The translations under genes and the position numbers were made by a program. The notes beneath the pieces were generated by a model, which was given only the letters and a program-made list of their open reading frames with translations, was not told the DNA's origin and did no database searches. A stretch of DNA of 25,635 bases from positions 1-25,635 of IMG/VR virus record IMGVR_UViG_3300026094_000757, one strand, 5' to 3'. This document shows positions 16,114 through 23,214 of this stretch, one piece after another. Source of the DNA: a virus. Position 1 is the first letter of the stretch, and every line of letters begins with the position of its first letter.

Positions 16114-17098
16114 ATTTTGCCTTAGGTATTTTGGAGTCTGCTGAACTTACACAGGTTGGTGTTATACACTTTTTAGGTGATTGAAATAAATCAAAACCTT
16201 TATCGATAGTGCCAAGAGGTTCGTCGTGGCAGGAATAAGAACGTTTTATCTCACCGCCTGGCTCACGGATAATACAACTCTGATAACCAGCATTACAGTC
16301 CCAGCCTTTGAACTTGTTAAATCCAAACGCATTAAGTCGCTCGGCTTGATCTAAGTCATACTCGGTACCGACATCGTCCGTCAGTCTCATTTGCGCAAGT
16401 TCTTCGCCATTAGCATGCTGCGGAAAGCCTGTCTGTAAACAGTCAACCTGTGTCTGAGTATATCCATGCACTACAAAACTTGCTGTAGGGTCGCTTTGAG
16501 GCTTTACAGTAACGTTTATGCCCCGGTCTGCAAAGCGCTGGCAGCGTTCCCAATATTCGTCGAACAGTTCAGGCACCATTACCTGATTGATTGTGACAAA
16601 TACCCCGGCATCTATCAGTTGAAGACACTTGTCGCCGAACTGTTGTTCGTCCGCAAACTCTGCGTGAAAACTTGCTGTGACAGATCTCCTACTGAGATTC
16701 TTTGTAGCAGCGATCCAGCGACTCCACCATTTCGCACCCGGTGACAGATTTGTAGTCATGTGTATGCTTTGATACTCCGGCAGGCTGTCTTCGGCATAGT
16801 GTTCAATCAGTTTGAGAAAATGTTTATACGAAGTCGGTTCGCCTCCGGAAAAACTGAAGTGGAAACTGTCAAAACCATTGAGACGACTCTGTGCCTTGAT
16901 GTTGTCCATTACAGAACAGTAGGTTTCTAGAGGACGGTGATCTGAGACACTAGATCTTGCGTATGGCCAACAATAAGAGCATGAATAATTACAATATCTA
17001 GCCAGGATCCAAGAAACTGAGAAAAGACGGTGGTCTAGGAGAGTCTTTTGACCCAGTTTGACTATTTTATCGAATGGTATTTGTTGAAAACCTTTCAT
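16103..17098 (-). CDS. radical SAM protein with C-terminal Cys-rich domain, group B, 331 aa
   Basis: RYCNYSCSYC (Cys36, 40, 43) and SFSGGEP (82-88) define the core. FKGWDCNAGYQSC, a YSCHDEP segment and KCITPTC give the C-terminal cysteines seen in the other group B members. I start at the ATG 17098; an in-frame TTG at 17110 would add four residues and also lies inside the upstream gene, and neither has a clear Shine-Dalgarno. Base composition is visibly richer in G+C than neighbouring genes, suggesting a different source. It is flanked in the same operon by a DxD glycosyltransferase-like and a methyltransferase-like gene. Confidence 0.86.
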   Translation of the reverse strand: MKGFQQIPFDKIVKLGQKTLLDHRLFSVSWILARYCNYSCSYCWPYARSSVSDHRPLETYCSVMDNIKAQSRLNGFDSFHFSFSGGEPTSYKHFLKLIEHYAEDSLPEYQSIHMTTNLSPGAKWWSRWIAATKNLSRRSVTASFHAEFADEQQFGDKCLQLIDAGVFVTINQVMVPELFDEYWERCQRFADRGINVTVKPQSDPTASFVVHGYTQTQVDCLQTGFPQHANGEELAQMRLTDDVGTEYDLDQAERLNAFGFNKFKGWDCNAGYQSCIIREPGGEIKRSYSCHDEPLGTIDKGFDLFQSPKKCITPTCVSSADSKIPKAKYEY

Positions 17099-17753
17099 AT
17101 AACCATTCAAAATCGTTTATTTTCTGTAACTCGGTAACGTTGTCTTTGTTTTCTTCACCGAATTTTCTACCTTCTTTGGCGCCTTTTATAGCATCTATGC
17201 CAAACGGTCGATTTACGCCTTTATTACACCATGTTTCTAAGCGTTCAAGTGTTTCTGAATTGCGCTGTCTGTCTATTGTTTGGCTAGCAAGTTTCACACA
17301 CTCTCTAAAGCCAGACCGCCACGAAGAAAAAGGATCGGTGTTAAATGCTGTTATGTTTGATATTTCTTGAATTGCTTTAAAACTTTTGGATATACTAGTT
17401 GTCATGTCGGGCTTAGAAGTATCCATCTTTAGAGTCTTTGTTCTTGGAAGTAGTTTTACTCCGCCATAACCATATATTAAATCATTTACAGGATTCTTAG
17501 AACGCCACACATGAACAGTGTTTAAGTTGTATTCGTTTACTTCGTAATCAAAAGAAAAATCATCTCGTAATTCAGCATCCGCATCTACTACCCAAAACAT
17601 TTTTGTAAAACATTTTTTTGCGGCTTTGATGTGTGCTTGGTGAATTCCTTTAACACCATCTACTCTTTTAGCAGAAGGGAAACGAGATTTTAAAAGTTCC
17701 CAGTTTTTATCTGCGTTCGATTCATTATAGGATATAAAGACGATATCATACAT
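17067..17753 (-). CDS. GT-A-like glycosyltransferase candidate (DxD), 228 aa
   Basis: The N-terminus MYDIVFISYNESNADKN and the later FWVVDADAEL (53-62) follow the GT-A layout: a first strand with acidic loop, then an Asp-x-Asp metal site at 57-59. YGYGGVKLLPR (about 95-105) and FSSWRSGFRE (about 143-152) recur in 24583-25482 as YGNGGLKLW and FQAFRAGFRE, so these are paralogues. Family DxD proteins would use a nucleotide-sugar donor; that donor could come from the neighbouring dehydrogenase-like gene (inference). It follows that gene by 24 bases and overlaps the downstream radical SAM gene by about 30 bases. Confidence 0.65.
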   Translation of the reverse strand: MYDIVFISYNESNADKNWELLKSRFPSAKRVDGVKGIHQAHIKAAKKCFTKMFWVVDADAELRDDFSFDYEVNEYNLNTVHVWRSKNPVNDLIYGYGGVKLLPRTKTLKMDTSKPDMTTSISKSFKAIQEISNITAFNTDPFSSWRSGFRECVKLASQTIDRQRNSETLERLETWCNKGVNRPFGIDAIKGAKEGRKFGEENKDNVTELQKINDFEWLYERFSTNTIR

Positions 17754-17777
17754 AGTATACTATACTACACTCAAACA

Positions 17778-19001
17778 TTATCTCTGTCTAGTATTTCCAT
17801 AATGTATAACTCTACTAACAGAACTTGTAAATTTCCTCCAGGGATCTATCACGATGCTAAATGGCGGAATAGGACAATAAATTTCATCTTGAGTTTTGGT
17901 TTCTGTGTAATCGTAGGTTACCGAGGCGGAATGTGCCATGAGAAATACACCAGGTTCTGTAGGTTGGTAAAAGTCGCCTGTATAAGGATCTATGTAGGTG
18001 GGTTTAATTCCTGCTTCTTGAACATAGTGTCCAACTAATAGACTGTATGATCCGTCTGTATAGGGTACTTGGGGTTTGTATGCTTTGCCGTGTATGTATA
18101 TTGGCATGTTATTTTCATTGGCGTGTTTAACTAGTTCAAGCGCAAGGTTTTGTGCTTGGATCTCTCTTGCACTCATAATAGCATCAAACAAGTCGTAGCC
18201 TAGGTCAAGTTCCTGTGCCATATAGCGTAAGGCAATATTGTCTCTTGGATGACAGGCGCCCCCGTCTCCCATTCCTGCTGTCATATACTGAGGACTCATA
18301 ATACGTTTGGTAGAATTGGCAAGTGCTTCTGTAACTACATCAACATTGATATTTTTCTGTTTTTCCGCAACGTCCTGAATCATGTTAACCAGAGATATTT
18401 TTGTAGATATAAAAGTGTTGTAAAAAACCTTGATACATTCGCATTCGTCATAGGTGCCTACAACTGTAGTAGGCTCGTTTTCCATTACAGTATCGTAGAA
18501 TTCTTTTAACTGTTTTGCATCACCTGTTTCAGATCCGTCTTCTGTGCCAACCATAATCATTTCTGGATTAACCATGTCCCAGGCAACAGATCCCATTGCT
18601 ATAAGGTAAGGGTTATAAACAAATCTTGTGTTTTTCACAAGTGGCATAAATTCTTTTCTAGTAGTGCCTGGCAACACTGTAGAAATTAATACTAACAACT
18701 GATCTTTGTTCATATGCTTGTCTGCTTTTTCAAGAACAGACTTTACAGTATCATATGAAAAGTCTTTTGGCGGTAAATGATATGTTGGCATACTACCATC
18801 ATAGTCAGCATCATGCGGTGTTGGCACCGCTACAAATACAATATCGCAGTCTTTTACACAAGCTTCAATAGATGTTTTAAACTCTACTAGATCGCTAGGA
18901 AGGGGCTCAAGGTCGTATCCTTTTACAGAATGTCCTTTTTTTACAATTTCTTCCGCGCACGGAAGCCCTAATTTACCTACTCCGATATATCCTATGTTCA
19001 T
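17778..19001 (-). CDS. nucleotide-sugar dehydrogenase-like protein, 407 aa
   Basis: GxGxxG at 7-12 (GVGKLG), VAVPTP (58-62), STVLPGTT (107-114), K191 and N195 with K201 (KVFYNTFISTK), and catalytic Cys250 with Asp254 (GGACHPRD) are the landmarks of the UDP-glucose/GDP-mannose 6-dehydrogenase family, which oxidises a sugar to a uronic acid in two steps. The loop normally NPEFLREG reads NPYLIAMG here, so both conserved Glu residues are replaced. Length is normal for the family. AAAGGGT lies just before the ATG. It probably heads an operon with the DxD transferase, radical SAM and methyltransferase-like genes down to 15523. Confidence 0.82.
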   Translation of the reverse strand: MNIGYIGVGKLGLPCAEEIVKKGHSVKGYDLEPLPSDLVEFKTSIEACVKDCDIVFVAVPTPHDADYDGSMPTYHLPPKDFSYDTVKSVLEKADKHMNKDQLLVLISTVLPGTTRKEFMPLVKNTRFVYNPYLIAMGSVAWDMVNPEMIMVGTEDGSETGDAKQLKEFYDTVMENEPTTVVGTYDECECIKVFYNTFISTKISLVNMIQDVAEKQKNINVDVVTEALANSTKRIMSPQYMTAGMGDGGACHPRDNIALRYMAQELDLGYDLFDAIMSAREIQAQNLALELVKHANENNMPIYIHGKAYKPQVPYTDGSYSLLVGHYVQEAGIKPTYIDPYTGDFYQPTEPGVFLMAHSASVTYDYTETKTQDEIYCPIPPFSIVIDPWRKFTSSVSRVIHYGNTRQR

Positions 19002-19011
19002 TTTTACCCTT

Positions 19012-19019
19012 TATAAATA
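19012..19019 (+). promoter_or_regulatory. T4-type late promoter (TATAAATA)
   Basis: A perfect octamer on the plus strand between the divergent starts at 19001 and 19045, leaving about 20 bases of leader before the ATG at 19045. Confidence 0.6.
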
Positions 19020-19044
19020 TGATATTAATAATTATACCTTAACT

Positions 19045-20232
19045 ATGAAAAAACTACAAAAAGCGATTGAAAGCAACATATACATCCATAATACAGAAAG
19101 CACAATATTCACAGTTTTATTGGATAAAGTTCTACACGAAAATCCTGATATAGAGTTAGGTAAAGAATGCTACGTACATGCACTGCTAGGTTATCCTAAG
19201 TGGTGCAAAGATTCTGATATATTTTGTTACATAAAAGATAAGCCTCTACGCTTACTGCAAAAAAATAAAGCATATTTTGTATTTGATGCTTCAACCGAGG
19301 GCTTTAGCACTCTGTATGATCAGCCATTTTTTGATATGTTATATTTTAATTGCGAAAAGTATAGGGTCGATCCTTCGCAAATAATTTTTGTTTCATCAAA
19401 CCTTAGAGACGAAAAAAATATAAAAATTTATTCTGTTAAAAATAATAAAAAACCATTAAACGTATTTTCCTTTATTTCTTTTGAACAGGTGCTAGCAATT
19501 GACGACGGACAGGCACTAAAAAAATGTGACGAGTTTTTTAAAAATTCTTACCAACAATGCGTAAAGCAATTTGATAACAAATACTTTTCTGCTCTTAGCC
19601 GCGTAAATCGAGAATGGAGAATGTATTCTCAAGCGTTAATTTATAATAGTGACTTAGAAAAATATGCATTATTAAGTCATGATAAAATTGGAAAAAATTT
19701 TACTAAGTTTCTATACGATAAAAACCTATCAAACAATAAAGTCAGTGATTTTGAAAATGCCTTGCCGCTTATAATTGATCAAAAAGATTTTTCTAAAAAC
19801 TGGGCAATTGATACTCCTTATAACAATATTCACGATCGAACACTTTTTCAAATTGTAAACGAAACTTTAGTTGAAGATCACCACCGGAGTTCTTTATTTT
19901 ACAGTGAAAAAACATTTAGACCAATAGCAAAGTTTCAGCCTTTTGTTATATGGGGGCAGCCCGGTGCAAACACACAGTTAAAAGCTGTAGGGTATGATTG
20001 CTACGAAGACTGGTTTGACTTAATATTTGATAACGAAAATGACCATGTAAGGCGGCATAAAATGATGATAGAAATGCTACAGCATGTATGTGCAGAAATT
20101 GGCAAATTATCTAGAGACGAACAAATCGAATGGCGTTTTAAGAATATAGAAGTTTTGAAACATAATTTTAAAACAATGGCATCGTCAGAGTGGTCTAGAA
20201 ATAAATTAAAAGAGTTTTTAAAGAAAATCTAG
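19045..20232 (+). CDS. putative glycosyltransferase-like protein with SEKTF motif, 395 aa
   Basis: The C-terminal region YSEKTFRPIAKFQPFVIWGQP, then LKAVGYDCYEDWFDLIFDNEND...R matches 4604-5731 segment by segment, so these are paralogues. The N-terminal half contains FDASTEGFS, DMLYFNCEKY and IIFVSSNLRDEKN. The likely role is sugar transfer (GT-B-like), but no direct catalytic residue can be named. I chose the ATG at 19045 over one at 18994, because the earlier start overlaps the divergent gene and puts the late-type promoter inside the coding region. The last four bases overlap the convergent radical SAM gene. Confidence 0.6.
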   Translation: MKKLQKAIESNIYIHNTESTIFTVLLDKVLHENPDIELGKECYVHALLGYPKWCKDSDIFCYIKDKPLRLLQKNKAYFVFDASTEGFSTLYDQPFFDMLYFNCEKYRVDPSQIIFVSSNLRDEKNIKIYSVKNNKKPLNVFSFISFEQVLAIDDGQALKKCDEFFKNSYQQCVKQFDNKYFSALSRVNREWRMYSQALIYNSDLEKYALLSHDKIGKNFTKFLYDKNLSNNKVSDFENALPLIIDQKDFSKNWAIDTPYNNIHDRTLFQIVNETLVEDHHRSSLFYSEKTFRPIAKFQPFVIWGQPGANTQLKAVGYDCYEDWFDLIFDNENDHVRRHKMMIEMLQHVCAEIGKLSRDEQIEWRFKNIEVLKHNFKTMASSEWSRNKLKEFLKKI

Positions 20233-21389
20233 ATGCTTTTCAGTTCTGGAAAATAATCTAGTAAATTTCTATTCCTTTTTCTGTCATAGATTTTTGTCTG
20301 TTCGAGAAAATTATTTCTGTTTTCGTGATTATAATTGGTTTTTTCTAGTGTTTGTATTATGCCATCTATTTGTGCATTTAGATTTTCATCGAAATTCCTA
20401 GTCTTTAGTTCATCAATAATTTTGTGTTTTAGATTATCGTTTATTACGGAAAAATTATAAAAATCAGGTTCTATTAATGTGTAGAGTGTAGGCGAGTACT
20501 TTTTTGAGTATAAATTATTCTCTAAAATATAATTGTAAAAATTATTCAAGGTAGATACATTCAAAACACTGATAACTGAATTTGTGCTTAACAATATATG
20601 CGGTGTGTATTCTTTTATTTGGCGTATATTTTTTTCAACTTGCTTCCAATTTGTTCCTTCGCGAATATATTCTGCCTTTTCCCCATAATGATCTATACTG
20701 GCATATATCTCTATATCAGAAAAATGTTTCCACAGGTCTAATACATTTTTGTTTTTGAATTTTAGTTTTGATAAATTAGAATTATATCTTAATCTAACAT
20801 CTGTTTTACCTAAAGTAATAAGTTTTTCTAAAATTGCATAATGCTTGTCTGTTAAGAGAGGTTCGCCGCCTGCGAAATAAAATTCTTCAACTCCTTCGAA
20901 ATAAGGTTCTAATTCGTTGTACAATTTATCGTTAGAATTTCCGCCAGCAAAAATGTATACATTCTTGTTTCCGTCCTCTTTTGCCCAAGCCGAAGAAAAA
21001 GTTGCACAGCAGGTACGACATTTAAAATTACAGATATTGCTCCATCGGATATCAAGATATTTAAAATCCATTTTTTCTAAATATCCATCTGGCTGCGTAA
21101 AATCTTCTAGAAATTTATACTTTTTAAATTTTTGGTTAAAATGTGTTCTTGCACTATTTCCGGTCATTTTTTCGCTTTGGTAGCAGGCATTACAATGCGG
21201 CGATTCTAATCCGTTAATCATGTTATAGCGTAGATTTTTAAAATTTTCATTGTTCCATATTTCTTCGATACTGGAGTTTTTTGCATCGCCGAGCGGATAT
21301 CTATAATCGCCGATACAACAGGGCAGTACTGATCCGTCTGCATTTACATATAGATGCAACCATGGAAGAATACAAAACGTATTACTCAT
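20229..21389 (-). CDS. radical SAM protein with N-terminal twitch-like domain, group C, 386 aa
   Basis: FCILPWLHLYVNADGSVLPCC (Cys6, 24, 25) and HCNAC (66-69) make the N-terminal Fe-S domain. ICNFKCRTCC holds the SAM-cluster cysteines 120, 124 and 127, and FAGGEP lies at 172-177. The shortest group C member; it keeps the YFPEL-type C-terminal tail. Its start overlaps the stop of the SGNH-like gene 21382-22299 by eight bases, so esterase-like and radical SAM proteins are produced together. Confidence 0.88.
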   Translation of the reverse strand: MSNTFCILPWLHLYVNADGSVLPCCIGDYRYPLGDAKNSSIEEIWNNENFKNLRYNMINGLESPHCNACYQSEKMTGNSARTHFNQKFKKYKFLEDFTQPDGYLEKMDFKYLDIRWSNICNFKCRTCCATFSSAWAKEDGNKNVYIFAGGNSNDKLYNELEPYFEGVEEFYFAGGEPLLTDKHYAILEKLITLGKTDVRLRYNSNLSKLKFKNKNVLDLWKHFSDIEIYASIDHYGEKAEYIREGTNWKQVEKNIRQIKEYTPHILLSTNSVISVLNVSTLNNFYNYILENNLYSKKYSPTLYTLIEPDFYNFSVINDNLKHKIIDELKTRNFDENLNAQIDGIIQTLEKTNYNHENRNNFLEQTKIYDRKRNRNLLDYFPELKSI

Positions 21390-22299
21390 CTAACCATCCT
21401 GATTCGGTTAGCAAATGATCTGCCCATACAGCATGCCCTTTGTGATTAGGATGCATCGAGTGAAATTTATTTGCTTTTAAAAAATCATTAGACTTTTCAA
21501 TTTTTTCCATCTCTTTGTTTAACCATTCTAGATTAAAATTGATTTTGAAAAAATCTCTATTTTTGTACATTTCGTCTAACCACCCTATTGACTGAAACGA
21601 TAAACTTCTATACTTTATATTAAGTAGTTGTGCTGATTTGGCAATCCAACTAGGTTGTATTTGTTTAACATGCTCTAATTTTATATGAGTATTCCACTTG
21701 CAGAAATTTTTCCACACAATTACATCAAGATTCGAGTTGTCTCTTTCTATTTTATCTAAGATATCTAAAAATATTTCATCATATTTCTTTAACCATTCAT
21801 AAAAAGAAATATTTTGGTTTCTCTGATAAAGTTTTTGAATCGGATGATTATAATCTAGAGTATTTAAATGTGCGTGTTCTCTCGAAGGTTCGGTGATTTG
21901 CATTACTAACAGAATTTTATCGTAATTAAATGTTCTTTTAATATAAGCAATTATTCTTTCTAATTCAGAAAACATATACCCGTTCGAATTACCCGGGCGT
22001 GCATATTGATATAAATCCACGTTTAATTCTTTTGCAATTCTAGGTCCAAATGTGTATTCAAGCTGTGTATCTAGACTGTAATCCTGTAATGCACTGGCAA
22101 TTCCTTTTACATTTTCACCGTATGTCCAACTTTCACCTATATTAACAAGGACAGTGTCAGAACCGGTTATTGCATGAACTTCAGAATATTTTACAGGCAG
22201 TTCTACCCAGTCTGGATGAATATTATCATCGTTCAGCATAATTTTTGCTTTACGATAATACTCAACATTTACGGGTTCGGCATGTTCGTACCATTGCAT
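21382..22299 (-). CDS. SGNH/GDSL hydrolase-like protein, 305 aa
   Basis: VNIGESWTYG (52-61) has the block I nucleophile Ser57, YARPGNSN (99-106) supplies the Gly/Asn of blocks II-III, and SMHPNHKGH (281-289) looks like block V with His283. The Asp that usually lies three residues before the catalytic His is a His here (H280), so the triad is incomplete or rearranged. Family members are esterases or O-acetyl hydrolases/transferases on glycans or lipids. AGGAG six bases before the ATG and TATAAATA 20 bases upstream fix the start. There is no signal peptide, so it acts inside the cell or on the virion. Confidence 0.68.
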   Translation of the reverse strand: MQWYEHAEPVNVEYYRKAKIMLNDDNIHPDWVELPVKYSEVHAITGSDTVLVNIGESWTYGENVKGIASALQDYSLDTQLEYTFGPRIAKELNVDLYQYARPGNSNGYMFSELERIIAYIKRTFNYDKILLVMQITEPSREHAHLNTLDYNHPIQKLYQRNQNISFYEWLKKYDEIFLDILDKIERDNSNLDVIVWKNFCKWNTHIKLEHVKQIQPSWIAKSAQLLNIKYRSLSFQSIGWLDEMYKNRDFFKINFNLEWLNKEMEKIEKSNDFLKANKFHSMHPNHKGHAVWADHLLTESGWLDE

Positions 22300-22319
22300 C
22301 TACTGCTCCTATCAAAAAT

Positions 22320-22327
22320 TATTTATA
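22320..22327 (-). promoter_or_regulatory. T4-type late promoter (TATAAATA)
   Basis: A perfect octamer on the minus strand, 20 bases before the ATG at 22299, with AGGAG (22306-22310) between. It is one half of a divergent promoter pair. Confidence 0.65.
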
Positions 22328-22341
22328 GTATCCAATAGATT

Positions 22342-22349
22342 ATTAAATA
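22342..22349 (+). promoter_or_regulatory. possible late-type promoter (ATTAAATA), leaderless spacing
   Basis: ATTAAATA ends four bases before the ATG at 22354; no Shine-Dalgarno is visible. Two positions differ from the T4 consensus, but the placement matches the other leaderless-type sites. Confidence 0.4.
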
Positions 22350-22353
22350 TAAC

Positions 22354-23214
22354 ATGGAATTAAAAAAACCCAGAAGACTGTTTACCTTTGGTTGTTCATT
22401 TACAGATTATAAATGGGCCACTTGGGCAAATATACTAGGATATGAACTTGGCTGTGAATTTTATAATTTTGCTAGGAGCGGTGCTGGCAATCACTACATT
22501 ACTAATACACTAGCACAAGCAGACAGTTATTTTGATTTCTCTAAGGAAGACCTAGTTGTTGTTTGTTGGACTAATATTTCAAGGGAAGATAGGTGGATTA
22601 GTAATCAAGGCTGGCTTACACCAGGAAACATTTATACCCAAAACGAATACGATTCGGCTTTTGTAAAAAAATGGGCAAACGAAACTCATTTTGGTTTGAG
22701 AGATTTTTCGAATATTCATTTAGTAAAAAACCTGTTAGAAAACAAAGAAGTTCCGTATAAATTCGTCTCCATGTGTGATCTAAGTCAACAGAGTCAATGG
22801 CAAACAATTCAAAAGAGAAAGCAGAACGATCCTATATCTAAAATATCAAAATTATATCAAGAAACACTAGAACATGTATCTTGTAATTTTTATGATGTTT
22901 TATGGGATAATGATATTTTTGTAAAATTTGAAAAAGATCGAAAAACTATTCATCCGCATCATTGCGACGGACATCCTACTCCTGAAGAACACTTAACATT
23001 TTTACAGTATGCGTTGAACTACACATTCACTGATAAAACATTAGACACTGTGAAAAATTTACAAAACGACTGGGTAGAATATTTAAAAAAATGCTATTCT
23101 ACCACGAAAAGAGACACACCAATCCACGAATTACCAGCTAGTGTAGAAAGAAAATTACGTGCAAAATATAAATTACGCCTTAGTGACAACGTTTCTGATA
23201 CTATTTTCCATTAA
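22354..23214 (+). CDS. SGNH/GDSL hydrolase-like protein, 286 aa
   Basis: FTFGCSFTDYKWATW (10-24) provides Ser15 of block I, ARSGAGNHYI (40-49) blocks II-like Gly/Asn, VVVCWTN (68-74) block III, and CDGHPTPEEH (204-213) block V with Asp205 and His207. Asp and His are separated by one residue rather than two, a variant often seen in phage members of the family. It is divergent from the other SGNH-like gene, which shares the fold but little sequence. Probable intracellular esterase or acyltransferase on a glycan; substrate unknown. Its tail overlaps the convergent radical SAM gene by 14 bases. Confidence 0.72.
   Translation: MELKKPRRLFTFGCSFTDYKWATWANILGYELGCEFYNFARSGAGNHYITNTLAQADSYFDFSKEDLVVVCWTNISREDRWISNQGWLTPGNIYTQNEYDSAFVKKWANETHFGLRDFSNIHLVKNLLENKEVPYKFVSMCDLSQQSQWQTIQKRKQNDPISKISKLYQETLEHVSCNFYDVLWDNDIFVKFEKDRKTIHPHHCDGHPTPEEHLTFLQYALNYTFTDKTLDTVKNLQNDWVEYLKKCYSTTKRDTPIHELPASVERKLRAKYKLRLSDNVSDTIFH

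Noticed and set aside
18994-19044. Upstream ATG at 18994 for the SEKTF gene
   Set aside because: It would overlap the divergent dehydrogenase start and place the TATAAATA promoter inside the coding sequence; the ATG at 19045 is better.
3431-22353. Ribosomal peptide (RiPP) precursor gene for the radical SAM enzymes
   Set aside because: The intergenic gaps here are about 24-63 bases, and I found no small open frame with leader/core character in them; a precursor could be elsewhere.
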